The notes: generated from the sequence alone by a model not told the origin. 64,000 bases of DNA from Streptomyces sp. NBC_00154 (GCF_026342835.1 NZ_JAPEMI010000001.1:6268501-6332500), one strand, 5' to 3'; counted from the stretch's first letter, positions 45,248 to 53,447 are shown. Numbers and translations are program-made.

Positions 45248-45881
45248 CCACCCGCTGTTCGAGAGTCTCGAGGGACTCCGCGGCACGGGCAAGTCGACCA
45301 TCGCGCCCATGCTGGCAGCGGCACGCGAGGCCGTCCTGGTCCCGACCGTGCCGCCCTCCTACCAGCCGCTGCGGCGCGAGGTGGACAAGCGGGAGAACGT
45401 CGATGCCCGGATGTGCTTCTACCTCTCCGCCCTGTTCACCGCAGCCGACGAGATACGGCGCTACCTGTCCGCCGGCATCCCGGTCGTCGTGGAGAGCTAC
45501 TTCGCCCGCTGCCTGGCCAACCATCGCGCTCTCGGCTCCGGCCTCGGCATCACGCTGCCGCCCGACCTACCGCACCCCGTCACCTACCACCTGGTCTGCG
45601 CGGAGGACGAGCGTCGACGTCGCCTCGCCGAGCGGGACAAGCCCGTCTCCCGGTGGGACGCCAGGGCCGAGACCGCTACCGACCGCGTCATCAACGCCTA
45701 CGCCCCGTTCCCGATGCACCGCGTGGACACCACGAACTTCAGCCCCAGCGAGGTCCTCCAGGCGATCCTCGCCACCGACATGCAAGGAGCGCACGATCGT
45801 GCAGACACAGAGCATGTGGGAGCACACCCTAACCTTCTTCCCACAGTTCCTCGCCACACTGAGGGAGCACGCCACTCCTGA
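45240..45881 (+). CDS. Thymidylate-kinase-like P-loop kinase
   Basis: The product has 213 residues from GTG 45240, overlapping the radical SAM stop. The P-loop SLEGLRGTGKST with K18 matches the FxExxDGxGKST layout of dTMP kinases. A VVVESYFARCLANHRALG segment corresponds to the DR-Y substrate region, and an Arg-rich lid reads RRRRLAERDKPVSRWD. The usual DRY motif is changed to ESYF, so the phosphoryl acceptor is probably not plain dTMP. The 3' end overlaps the next methyltransferase gene by 83 bases, a long coupling overlap. It should phosphorylate a nucleotide-like or other small-molecule intermediate of this operon. Confidence 0.75.
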   Translation: MSDHPLFESLEGLRGTGKSTIAPMLAAAREAVLVPTVPPSYQPLRREVDKRENVDARMCFYLSALFTAADEIRRYLSAGIPVVVESYFARCLANHRALGSGLGITLPPDLPHPVTYHLVCAEDERRRRLAERDKPVSRWDARAETATDRVINAYAPFPMHRVDTTNFSPSEVLQAILATDMQGAHDRADTEHVGAHPNLLPTVPRHTEGARHS

Positions 45882-46452
45882 CTCCACGGTTACGGTCATC
45901 GGCGCGAGCGACGGCAAGTTTGTCCTGCCGCTGGCCTCCGCCGGCTACCGCGTCGTCGCCATCGAACGCGATCCAATCGCCCTTCACGGCGGCGAGACCC
46001 AACTTCCGGGTGATAGAACCGGCCATGCGATGGGCCTGATCGAGCGACTGGAGCTCGAAGGGCTCAACAACCGCGTGCAGGTCGTAGAGGAGGACTTCCT
46101 CGCATCCGAGCCCTTGCGCACACCCTGCGACGCAGTCTGGACGAGCTGCTCATGGCATTACAGTGCCAACCACCATCGACCACTGGGTGAGTTCGTCAAC
46201 CACATGCAGCGCTCGGTCCGGCCTGGCGGCTTGTTCGGCGCGGAGTTCATGATGCCCATCGAGCAGCGCCATCACACGCTTGAGCACTACACGTCACCCG
46301 AGAGGCTACGGCGCTACTTCATCGGCGATTGGGACGTCCTGCTTACCCTGCGGACAAACGAGTTCACCGAGCGGGCCCACGTCGGGCAACTGCAGGACCA
46401 TACCCACCGCATGGGCCTACTCCTTGCCGCCCGTGCATCCACCCCCTCCTAA
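45799..46452 (+). CDS. Class I SAM-dependent methyltransferase
   Basis: The product has 217 residues from GTG 45799, with CAAGGAGCG about 10 bases upstream inside the kinase gene. The SAM-binding motif I is VTVIGASDGKFVLPLASAGYRVVAIERDP. DAVWTSCSWHYSANHHRPL stands in the motif IV region, and RPGGLFGAEFMMP is the post-motif strand. The Gly-rich motif is relaxed (GASDGKF rather than GxGxG), seen in small actinobacterial methyltransferases. Its place in the coupled chain of radical SAM, kinase and methyltransferase suggests a late methylation of the same product. The substrate is unknown. Confidence 0.75.
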   Translation: MQTQSMWEHTLTFFPQFLATLREHATPDSTVTVIGASDGKFVLPLASAGYRVVAIERDPIALHGGETQLPGDRTGHAMGLIERLELEGLNNRVQVVEEDFLASEPLRTPCDAVWTSCSWHYSANHHRPLGEFVNHMQRSVRPGGLFGAEFMMPIEQRHHTLEHYTSPERLRRYFIGDWDVLLTLRTNEFTERAHVGQLQDHTHRMGLLLAARASTPS

Positions 46453-46472
46453 AGCCACAGGAAGAAGGACAC

Positions 46473-47060
46473 ATGAAGCACGAATATGAGGCGAAGTTCC
46501 TCGCCGTCGACATCGCCGCCCTCCAGGCCAAGCTGACTGCCCTCGGCGCCACCCAGGCGTTCCCGCGCACCCTCCTCACCCGCAAAATCTTTGAGAACGA
46601 CGCCCTTGAAGGTGGTGCCTGGATTCGTCTGAGGGATGAGGGAACGCGGTCCACGCTCACGCTGAAGCAGGTCACCGATGCCACCACCATCGACGGCACC
46701 ACCGAGATCGAGACCGAAGTTACGGACTTGCACGCCATGGCCGAGATCCTCCGCCACCTCGGCTTGCGCGAGGTCCGCTACCAGGAGAACTACCGCGAGG
46801 AATGGCGCCTGGGCGAGGTCGCCTTCGACTTCGATACCTGGCCGGACCTCCCCACGTTCGTCGAGATCGAAGGACCCGACGAGGCCTCGGTCCGACAAGC
46901 AGCCGATCTGCTCGACCTTGACTACGCGGAAGCCCGTTTCGGCAGCGTCGACGAGATCTACAAAAGTGAATCCGGCCGCGACATCCTGACCGAGCCCACC
47001 CTCCTCTTTGCCGACGCCCACAAGAAGGGGCAGGTCCGGGTAGTTGCCCAAGACGAGTGA
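46473..47060 (+). CDS. CYTH-domain protein (class IV adenylyl cyclase / triphosphatase type)
   Basis: The product has 195 residues from ATG 46473 with GAAGAAGGA upstream. The EXEXK signature of CYTH enzymes is E4-Y-E6-A-K8. Further basic and acidic residues line the tunnel fold: WIRLRDEG, TLKQV, TEIETEV, FVEIEGPDE. CYTH proteins bind triphosphates and metals and act as thiamine- or inorganic-triphosphatases, RNA triphosphatases or class IV adenylyl cyclases. The 20-base gap from the methyltransferase gene makes it the fourth member of the block. A triphosphate-consuming step there fits a nucleotide-derived product, but this is inference. Confidence 0.82.
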   Translation: MKHEYEAKFLAVDIAALQAKLTALGATQAFPRTLLTRKIFENDALEGGAWIRLRDEGTRSTLTLKQVTDATTIDGTTEIETEVTDLHAMAEILRHLGLREVRYQENYREEWRLGEVAFDFDTWPDLPTFVEIEGPDEASVRQAADLLDLDYAEARFGSVDEIYKSESGRDILTEPTLLFADAHKKGQVRVVAQDE

Positions 47061-47216
47061 ACTTGAAGGCCGAGCTGTGCATGTTGAACTGGCCGTAACG
47101 CCTCGCTTGATACCTGGGATCGTCGAATTCGCCCGAGGTGGCCTACCAGCAGAGGCAAACACCGACGACGGCAACAGGTGGGTTGACGGATACCCCTGGC
47201 CCTACTGCGGCCAGAA

Positions 47217-47402
47217 ATGGACACGTGTTCTGTAGTCGGCCCCGTGAGCGTGGCAGGTGCCCAGTCCGCTATGTACGCCTGCGGCCCCTGCATCCGGGAA
47301 TCTCAGGACCCGGCCTGGCAATCCGTCCTTCCCCACGATGAGCCGGCTCGGTCGGCGCAGAGCAATGCTCAGGACTTAATAGCAGTGCACGGTGACGGGT
47401 GA
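47217..47402 (+). CDS. Small hypothetical protein with CxxC pair
   Basis: The product has 61 residues; its ATG at 47217 is not preceded by a strong ribosome site. It includes an early Cys (MDTCSVVG) and YACGPCIRES, a possible zinc-binding pair. The stop overlaps the start of the next frame (GTGA at 47399-47402), as in coupled Streptomyces genes, which is the main reason to list it. No function is known to me. Confidence 0.4.
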   Translation: MDTCSVVGPVSVAGAQSAMYACGPCIRESQDPAWQSVLPHDEPARSAQSNAQDLIAVHGDG

Positions 47403-47893
47403 CCCCTACTCAACCCCTGGAGCGGGACTCCTCTCCACAGGCAGAGGGCCCCGTCACCGTGCGTTTGCCGGAGTACGTCGCACATCTCCACGATGACGTC
47501 GTGATAGTGACCGAGCTTCTTCCAGAGACCGGGGGCTGTCGGGGAGCTGGGGCTGCGAACTGCTCATCGGATGTCGGGCCATCGAGCCCTCCAATTAGGT
47601 CGCGGCGCCGATCCGCCATCGCCGCATGGGACTTCGGGCGGGCGAGCCGTCTCATCTGCGAGCGGGCAAGTCTCCGCCAGGACGACATGGCACAGATGAC
47701 GGGGCTCAGCCGGGGTTGCCTGTCCATGCTCGAAGCGGGAACCCGCCGACTGAGGAACCTCGACAAGGTCGCGAGGTTCCTCAACGGTAGCGAAACACCC
47801 AACGCCTTGCTCCCTCCACCATTTGCACCCCGGTCGGCTGCGGTCGCTCTCCTTGGACGACATCGGAGACCTCCTGGCAGCCTGCGGTGGTGA
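47399..47893 (+). CDS. HTH (XRE-type) protein, probably part of a decayed gene
   Basis: This 164-codon frame from GTG 47399 has an N-terminal part including VRLPEYVAHLHDDVVIVTELLPETG. A helix-turn-helix follows at ~75-130: AWDFGRASRLICERASLRQD, then MAQMTGLSRGCLSMLEAGTRRL and NLDKVARFLNG, close to XRE domains at the start of large Streptomyces regulators. The last ~30 codons run into another frame that holds WD40 blades, and a stop follows. The joint of the two halves and the early end suggest frameshifts in what was once an HTH-WD40 protein. Function as an intact regulator is doubtful. Confidence 0.45.
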   Translation: MTPTQPLERDSSPQAEGPVTVRLPEYVAHLHDDVVIVTELLPETGGCRGAGAANCSSDVGPSSPPIRSRRRSAIAAWDFGRASRLICERASLRQDDMAQMTGLSRGCLSMLEAGTRRLRNLDKVARFLNGSETPNALLPPPFAPRSAAVALLGRHRRPPGSLRW

Positions 47894-48220
47894 CGGCTCG
47901 GTACGCGTGTGGCAAGCACCCACCGGGGAGTTCAGGAGCCGGTTCAGCAGCCCCAGCGGCTGGGCCCGCGCCATTGCCGTGGACAGTCCGGGCAACCGCG
48001 TGGCGGTCGGGGTGGGAACCGGCTCATGAGCGACGATGGCCGCCTCGTGTCGGCCGCGGCGGACGGGACGGTACGCGTGTGGTCGCTCGGCGAGCAGCAG
48101 CAGATCGCCAAGGTCCGGGTGGATGCCTCACTGCACTGCGCGACCTTCGAACCCACGACGGACGAGGTGCTGGTAGGCAGTGCCGCTGGCGTCATGGCCC
48201 TGGGGATCATGGACACGTGA
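47823..48220 (+). pseudogene. WD40-repeat remnant in two frames
   Basis: One frame (47823-48029) reads LSLDDIGDLLAACGGDGSVRVWQAPTGE. A second frame from 48026 reads DDGRLVSAAADGTVRVWSLGE and continues to a stop at 48220. Both contain the DGxVRVW core of WD40 blades, so two or three blades of a propeller survive. They are split by a frameshift near 48028 (the frames meet in an ATGA overlap). They lie directly behind an HTH frame. The parent was probably a large HTH- or STAND-type WD40 protein of which most is lost. Confidence 0.55.
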
Positions 48221-48245
48221 GTGAAATGCGAAGGGCTTGGACACC

Positions 48246-49466
48246 ATGGCAGAGAAGACCTCCCGCGCTTCGGGCGAAGAGGCAGTTCGCGACACCGCCC
48301 CAGTTGGTGCTCCGGTCATCCTGAGTAACGAGCCCGGCTCGTTTGCCTGGGGTGTGCTGGCCAAACGACACCCTGCCCTCATCCAGCAGGTACGAGACGC
48401 CTTCCCGTACGGCCGCCGACAGCACGAGGCCCTCGACGCCCTGCTGGACGAGATCACCAACGGCGTCGTCGAACCGCTTGCCCCCGCGGAACACGACCAC
48501 GTGCGCTGGGCGGACTGGGGGCAGGAGCACTTCGGGCGCTCGTGGTACGACGCCCCGTTCCTTTGGGCGGAGAGCTACTTCTACCGCAGGCTGCTCACCG
48601 CCATCGAGTACTTCGGCACCGGCCCATGGCAGGGAGTTGATCCGTTCGCGCCGTTCAAGCAGGCCGAACTGCGCGGCGAGGCTGTGGAGGAGGAGCTGCG
48701 GGCCCTGGACGCGCTCGCGAGCGCGCCGGCCGACGAGCGGGCCACGGTCCTGCTCCACGCCTCGCTCTGGGGCAACCGCGCGGACCTCGGCTTCCGCGTC
48801 TCGGCGGAGGAGCCGGCGATTGGTGACCTCGCTGCCTCCACGCTGGTCTCCGACGACAGCGCCGTGCTGTGGCAGCTCCTGCCCGCCGGAGCGTCCTCCA
48901 CCGTCGCCGTGGTGGCGGACAACGCGGGACGAGAGCTCATCCCGGATCTGATCCTCATCGACCACCTCCTCGAACAGCGGCACGCCGAACGGGTCGTGCT
49001 TCACGTCAAGCCCTACCCCTACTACGTCTCCGATGCGATGACGGCTGACGTCGTCGACTGCCTCCGTCGCCTCATCGAGGCGCCCGGCGAAGCCAGCCGG
49101 ATCGGCGGCCGACTGTGGAAGGTCATGGCGGCAGGAAGCCTGGAGGTCCGTACCCACCCGTTCTTCTGCGCTCCGCTGCCGTACGAGGGGATGCCCGAGG
49201 ATCTTCGCGGCGAGTTCGAGAGCGCCACGCTCACCATCCTGAAGGGCGACCTCAACTACCGTCGCCTGGTGGGCGACCAGTTGTGGGACGCCACGGTACC
49301 CTTCACCGATCTCACTGCCTACTTCCCGGGGGCCGTCGCGGCGCTCCGGACCCTGAAGTCCGAGGTCATCGTCGGCCTGGATAAGGGAACGCTGGACGCC
49401 CTCGAACGGTCCAGGGCTTCCTGGCGTACGAGCGGAACTCACGCGCTGATTCAGGTGCGACCGTAG
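48246..49466 (+). CDS. ARMT1/DUF89-family damage-control phosphatase
   Basis: The product has 406 residues; ATG 48246 is preferred over TTG 48237 and has GAAGGG upstream. The metal-binding core VAVVADNAGRELIPDLILIDHLL (Asp-Asn pair) and VLHVKPYPYYVSDAM are hallmarks of the DUF89/ARMT1 family. An N-terminal helical cap includes RWADWGQEHFGRSWYDAPFLWAESYFYRRL. Members remove phosphate from damaged or side-product sugar phosphates and related metabolites with Mn2+ or Ni2+. Despite the name ARMT1, a protein carboxyl methyltransferase activity is not indicated by the sequence. It adds another phosphohydrolase to this neighbourhood. Confidence 0.8.
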   Translation: MAEKTSRASGEEAVRDTAPVGAPVILSNEPGSFAWGVLAKRHPALIQQVRDAFPYGRRQHEALDALLDEITNGVVEPLAPAEHDHVRWADWGQEHFGRSWYDAPFLWAESYFYRRLLTAIEYFGTGPWQGVDPFAPFKQAELRGEAVEEELRALDALASAPADERATVLLHASLWGNRADLGFRVSAEEPAIGDLAASTLVSDDSAVLWQLLPAGASSTVAVVADNAGRELIPDLILIDHLLEQRHAERVVLHVKPYPYYVSDAMTADVVDCLRRLIEAPGEASRIGGRLWKVMAAGSLEVRTHPFFCAPLPYEGMPEDLRGEFESATLTILKGDLNYRRLVGDQLWDATVPFTDLTAYFPGAVAALRTLKSEVIVGLDKGTLDALERSRASWRTSGTHALIQVRP

Positions 49467-49865
49467 AACTGGGGCGGAGTGAGCTCCCGCGTATCAGGTC
49501 TCATACCTGGAATGGTCGGCCACGTTAGCTCGGCTGCTTCGCGCTGCTGCTTCTGCCATTGCCTGCGTGGTCAGACCATCAGGAGTTGCCGCCGCCAGGG
49601 ATGCTCTGGAGCTACTGCCTTGATCGCGTCCACCAGCCAGGCGCGTGCCGATGCGTAGAGAACGTGCCGAGGGAGCGGAACGCTGCTTTCGTCGGACACG
49701 GCTGCACAGCCCTGATGCTCTCCGTTACGGGCAACGGCAGGGCGGTCGATACACCAGAGGATCTCGCGCGAGCCATCGAATAGCTGCCTCAGCGTGCCGC
49801 GCGAATCAGCTGCTCACGGAGCCGCGCCGAGGACTTGTGAGGGCGGGCCGAGTAGCCGGGCGGCC
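49467..49865. other. 399-bp spacer with a possible decayed minus-strand gene
   Basis: No intact gene is seen. On the minus strand a protein-like stretch in one frame reads SSVPLPRHVLYASARAWLV and continues to a stop near 49592. It has no start and no match I recognise. A short plus-strand frame (49559-49783) lacks a ribosome site. The rightmost bases are the 3' side of the minus-strand PAP2-like gene. Confidence 0.35.
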
Positions 49866-50456
49866 TCACCGAAGGAGCCCGAACGTGACTGCCGCCGCTG
49901 CCGCCCCCAGGGCGGCGCCCGCGATCGTCTGGGCCGTCGTGTGGTCGCGTAGAGCAACGCGCGACCAGCCGATGGCGGCCACAGCAAGCACCAAGGGACA
50001 CAGAACGAGACCGTAGACCTGGATGAGGATGACTACGACACCGCCTGCGACGGCGGTGTGTACGGAGACCTTCCACCAGACCGTGACTGCCATGGTCGCG
50101 GCAAGGCCCACGAGCATCGCCGTGACGAGAGCGAAGACCTCGCGGGGAGCGTCGAACACCACGAGCAGGGAGATACCCAGGAGGACCGAGGCCATCGTGG
50201 CACTCAGGGGAATTGCACGCTGGCTCCGCACCTTCACGTGCTTGTCGGTCCAGTGACCAAGCTTGACGCCGAGCAGGATGACGGCGAAGGGGATGCCACC
50301 ACAGAAGAGTGCCGCCAGGAGGCCCCAGCCGAGCCCCGCCCAGTCATTGGTGCTGTGCCAACCGACAACGAGCAAAATGCCCATCACGAGATAGGCCGGG
50401 GCCAGGGCGTCGGTTATCACGCGGGCCAGGCGCACGGGCGGATGGGGAGTGCTCAT
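49866..50456 (-). CDS. PAP2-like membrane phosphatase
   Basis: The product has 196 residues from ATG 50456, which overlaps the stop of the upstream gene (ATGA). Five to six hydrophobic helices are present. The second and third phosphatase motifs of the PAP2 superfamily are recognisable as SVHTAVAGG and SRVALRDHTTAQTIAGAALG. The first motif (K-x6-RP) is degraded: KVRSQRAIPL. It may still act on lipid or prenyl phosphates at the outer face of the membrane. Coupling with the MAB_1171c-type gene recalls a gene set found in many Streptomyces. Confidence 0.65.
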   Translation of the reverse strand: MSTPHPPVRLARVITDALAPAYLVMGILLVVGWHSTNDWAGLGWGLLAALFCGGIPFAVILLGVKLGHWTDKHVKVRSQRAIPLSATMASVLLGISLLVVFDAPREVFALVTAMLVGLAATMAVTVWWKVSVHTAVAGGVVVILIQVYGLVLCPLVLAVAAIGWSRVALRDHTTAQTIAGAALGAAAAAVTFGLLR

Positions 50457-51634
50457 CGGAAGTCCTGACGGTTGGATAGGGCGAAGCCGCGCACGAGGTC
50501 GGACCGGTAGGCCGTGGACAGCTGCTTCAGAGCCTGGATTTCGGTGTAAAGGTCTGGCCCGCCGCTGGCGGGTGGGACGACACATCCGGGGGTGGAATGA
50601 TCGCCTGCGGTGTGGCTGAGTCGCGTGGTGAGCACCCAGCAGGCTTCTGCGGTGACCGCCGCCTGGGCGCCGATGAGCCCCTGCCGTGCGACGTACGCGT
50701 GGGCTTCTTCACGGAGACTCGTGGGTGCGTGGGACCCGAGCGTGAGTACCGCATCGCGGATCTCGATTCCCCGGCGATAGAGCCGATCTCGGCTACGCCG
50801 GACATCGAGAGCTTCGGGGATGCGGCCTCGTGGAGCTTCGTAGCGAACTGTGGGCGTCACGCTGGTGAGGTCGAACCAGAGAGGCCGCAACAGCACGAGA
50901 TCGCGATGCGTGGGGTACCAGGCGCCCAGACGGCGCCCGACGGGCAAAGTGCTCCCGGCGATGATGAACAGCAACGCGCCGAAGAGGAGAGCGTTGCTGA
51001 TCGTGCTGTCTGCCTCGGGGGCGAGTACGTCCACTCCGAAGAACCGAAGGACGAGGGCGAGTACGCGGTGTGCGGCGTAGACCATGCCGATCGTTGTGCC
51101 CAAGCCGGTCAGCCGCAGTCCACGCCCCAGCAAACCTGCGTCAGGGTGGCGTCCCCACTGTCGGCAGAGGCGTGTGGCACTGAGCAGAGCTGCCGCCAGG
51201 AACGCGGACCAGATGAGGCCGTAGAGCGCGATACGCCAGTCCGTGGCGTACTCGGTCAGAATGTCCTCTGCCTCCTGCGGTTGCGGAGCTGAGAGGAACA
51301 GCACGGTGAGGCCGACGGCGGCCGTCACGGGAATGGCGATGTGTTGTCTGGAGCCGACCAGTTCGGGGCTACGTTCGTCGGCCATGTCGTGAACGAACGT
51401 GAGGACCGAATGGGCGGCCAGAATGCCGGCCAGATGCTTGCAGAGAATCGCGATGTTGTGAACGCCGAGCGCTTCGTCGAGTGCGGAAGCCACGGCCACC
51501 GGTTTGATCGTCATGGCGACTGCGAGAGCGATGAACGCACTACACAGCGGACGCTTACGCTTGTCGCGCATGGCGGCGGGCGCTCGCCACAGGGCGACAG
51601 CCCATAGGAGGACCGCCGGAACGAGGAAGATCAT
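50453..51634 (-). CDS. MAB_1171c-family putative membrane transporter
   Basis: The product has 393 residues. About seven hydrophobic helices occupy residues 1-235. A cytoplasmic tail of ~150 residues follows (WFDLTSVTPTVRYEAPRGRI, LYRRGIEIRDAVLTLGSH, EIQALKQLSTAYRSDLVRGF). This architecture and wording fit the family named after MAB_1171c, whose function is unknown although it is called a transporter. It starts 9 bases after the ImmA/IrrE-type gene and overlaps the PAP2-like gene, so the three form an operon. Confidence 0.7.
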   Translation of the reverse strand: MIFLVPAVLLWAVALWRAPAAMRDKRKRPLCSAFIALAVAMTIKPVAVASALDEALGVHNIAILCKHLAGILAAHSVLTFVHDMADERSPELVGSRQHIAIPVTAAVGLTVLFLSAPQPQEAEDILTEYATDWRIALYGLIWSAFLAAALLSATRLCRQWGRHPDAGLLGRGLRLTGLGTTIGMVYAAHRVLALVLRFFGVDVLAPEADSTISNALLFGALLFIIAGSTLPVGRRLGAWYPTHRDLVLLRPLWFDLTSVTPTVRYEAPRGRIPEALDVRRSRDRLYRRGIEIRDAVLTLGSHAPTSLREEAHAYVARQGLIGAQAAVTAEACWVLTTRLSHTAGDHSTPGCVVPPASGGPDLYTEIQALKQLSTAYRSDLVRGFALSNRQDFR

Positions 51635-51643
51635 GGGAGTTTC

Positions 51644-52183
51644 TCAGGTATCGCTCAGGGCGTCGTCGAGCCTCTGGAGGACGGACTCTCGGTCGCGGTT
51701 CTTCTTCGTGGCCACGTCTGCCTTGGAGGCGATGAGTCCTGCCAGGTATTCGGCACTTCGCTCATCTTCGGTGTTGTAACTGGCCCGCTTCATAAGGCTG
51801 GTCACCATGGCCGGCGACAGGTCCGGGAACAGGGCTGCGCTGATCCCCGTTCCGGTGTCGTCCAGAGCGGACTGGTGTCCCAGAAGCATGTGGCCCAACT
51901 CGTGCAGGATGATGTGCGTCCGGTGCAGTGGGCTGGTCGACTGTTCGTGAAAGATGTGGTCGGCCTTTTCTGTTGCAAGCCAGGCGCCGCACGGAATGTC
52001 TGTACCGGTGACGCCAGGTGTGCTGTGCAGATAGAGAGGACGTCCGCGCTGTTCGGCGATGCTCCTGCACAGGGCCTCCACGTCGAAGGGGGCCTGGATG
52101 TCGAGGGACCGAACCAGATCCTCGCAGCGCTCCCGGCTTCGGGGTGCGCGGCCGACGGATTCACGACGACTACGCAAAGACAA
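51644..52183 (-). CDS. ImmA/IrrE-family metallopeptidase
   Basis: The product has 179 residues if it starts at TTG 52183, with GCGGAGG four bases upstream; TTG 52177 is the alternative, and ATG 52282 gives an unrelated N-terminus. The zinc motif HELGH lies in HRTHIILHELGHMLLGH, preceded by GAWLATEKADHIFHEQSTSP. Members such as ImmA cleave an XRE-type repressor, and IrrE/DdrO is the stress version. An XRE protein is encoded upstream on the same strand (53016-53447) and is the natural candidate partner or target. The C-terminal region LSDT ends just before the MAB_1171c-type gene. Confidence 0.8.
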   Translation of the reverse strand: MSLRSRRESVGRAPRSRERCEDLVRSLDIQAPFDVEALCRSIAEQRGRPLYLHSTPGVTGTDIPCGAWLATEKADHIFHEQSTSPLHRTHIILHELGHMLLGHQSALDDTGTGISAALFPDLSPAMVTSLMKRASYNTEDERSAEYLAGLIASKADVATKKNRDRESVLQRLDDALSDT

Positions 52184-53015
52184 GGCGCCTCCGCAGGTTT
52201 CTTGTGGCCCGTACTCAGCATGAGTCGGTGCAATAAATGGTGCGTCCCCCGCACTCACAACGTTAACGGATGCAAGGTGCACTCAATCGCGAAACTAGAT
52301 GAATCTGCAATCAGTTTCATGATCAAGTGACTGTTGGTCAATTAATCATGTGGTCAAATTGGATCAAACGTCTACAAGGGGCAGTCGTTGTGGGCGAACG
52401 AGGGTTGCGCATTGAATTGGTGACGAACGTCACCCTGGATTCAAGTGGGTCATTCCCTCGGCTTCCCTGAAGGTTCTTCGTCCTGGCAGGGGTGTCTATT
52501 TGCTCTACGGGGAGATGGGATAGGTGAACGCCCAGCGGTGAGTGGGTCGGATGGCAACTCCTGGGGATTCGCTTCCGCCCTTTCGTTCCTGCCTGATCTC
52601 AAGGGGCCCTCTTTTGAACCCGCTTGTGCCTTGCGCCTTGTGGCGAGGTGGCGGTCGGCGTTATTGCCGAACGAGCTGGAGGGAATCATGGCCGCGGACG
52701 TGCATGACGAAATCAGCCATCGCTATCGGGTACCCGGTCGCCGAGCCACGGCGATCCGCGCGCCGTCGCCTCTCATGGCCTGCGGCCGGCGCTCGTTGGT
52801 GCCCCTGTCGTTTCGCGGCGGGCGTTGCGGGCGCGCCCCTGCACGGGTGACCATCGGCGTTGAGGTGGCGGCGTCCAGGCTTCTTGGGTCCCGGGCAGGG
52901 TTCCGTCGAGTCCCGCGATCCACGAGCGGATCCTCGAGTGCCTACGTGCGAGGCCGCCAACTGCTCTAACCGCACGTGAGATATCGAGCGCGCTTGCCGG
53001 GATGCGGCATGCTGC
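52184..53015. other. 832-bp intergenic region with AT-rich promoter zone
   Basis: The AT-rich part 52240-52400 lies upstream of the ImmA-type gene. It contains TGGTCAA at 52335-52341 and 52351-52357 and TTGGATCAA at 52359-52367, with a related TGATCAAG at about 52319. The repeats are spaced about 16 bp apart, like operators on one DNA face. Further right, the only frame with a good ribosome site is a small one at 52688-52969, listed separately. Confidence 0.5.
52688..52969 (+). CDS. Possible small hypothetical protein
   Basis: The product would have 93 residues from ATG 52688, preceded by GGAGG at ideal distance. The sequence is basic (many Arg, Gly and Ser) and has no recognisable domain; its start is AADVHDEISHRYRVPGRRAT. 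Overlapping frames are also open because of the high GC. Only the ribosome site speaks for it. Confidence 0.25.
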   Translation: MAADVHDEISHRYRVPGRRATAIRAPSPLMACGRRSLVPLSFRGGRCGRAPARVTIGVEVAASRLLGSRAGFRRVPRSTSGSSSAYVRGRQLL

Positions 53016-53447
53016 TCAGTCCTCGTCGCTGAGCCCCTCCAGGGCGCGCGCCCTCTCTACGAAGCCGCGGATCGTTTGAAGGGTCTCCGATGAGAGCCCG
53101 GAGGATCTCAGGGCGACGCCCCGAACCTCGGCGTCGCGGAATGCGGTGAGGAGTGCCAGTTCGGACTCGACGCGTTCCGAGTCCTCAGCGGAGAAGAAGT
53201 ATGAGGGGGGTACGCCGAAGAAGTCCGCGAGGGCTTCCAGGTGGCGCATGGTCGGGTTGTCCTTCTTGCCGGTCCGCAAGCTCCAGATGTAGCTGGCGGA
53301 GACGGTGGGACCTCCCCGTTTGGCGATCTCGGTCGCGACCTCTTCGTGCGTGTAAGCGGTTCGGCCGCGAGGGCGCACCGTCTCGAACAGGTAGTCGAGC
53401 TTGCTGGCGAGGGTGCGCTTCCCCTCGGGGGTTCCGTCGCTCACCAT
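53016..53447 (-). CDS. XRE-family HTH regulator, likely partner of the ImmA-type peptidase
   Basis: The product has 143 residues. An AGGAGG stands very close to ATG 53447, so GTG 53444 is also possible. The helix-turn-helix covers ~25-80 (YTHEEVATEIAKRGGPTVSASYIWSLRTGKKDNPTMRHLEALADFFGV). It includes the EspR/SinR-like pattern of a recognition helix followed by NPTMRHLEALADFF. The C-terminal part (VALRSSGLSSETLQTIRGFVERARALEG) is a helical tail often cut by ImmA-type peptidases in related pairs. It lies on the same strand as the ImmA-type gene but 832 bases away. Confidence 0.75.
   Translation of the reverse strand: MVSDGTPEGKRTLASKLDYLFETVRPRGRTAYTHEEVATEIAKRGGPTVSASYIWSLRTGKKDNPTMRHLEALADFFGVPPSYFFSAEDSERVESELALLTAFRDAEVRGVALRSSGLSSETLQTIRGFVERARALEGLSDED

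Noticed and set aside
45240..45881. Housekeeping thymidylate kinase
   Set aside because: The substrate motif is altered (ESYF instead of DRY) and the gene is embedded in a specialised operon, so it is not called tmk.
48207..49442. Minus-strand frame of 411 codons
   Set aside because: Antisense to the ARMT1/DUF89 gene, whose metal-site motifs are on the plus strand.
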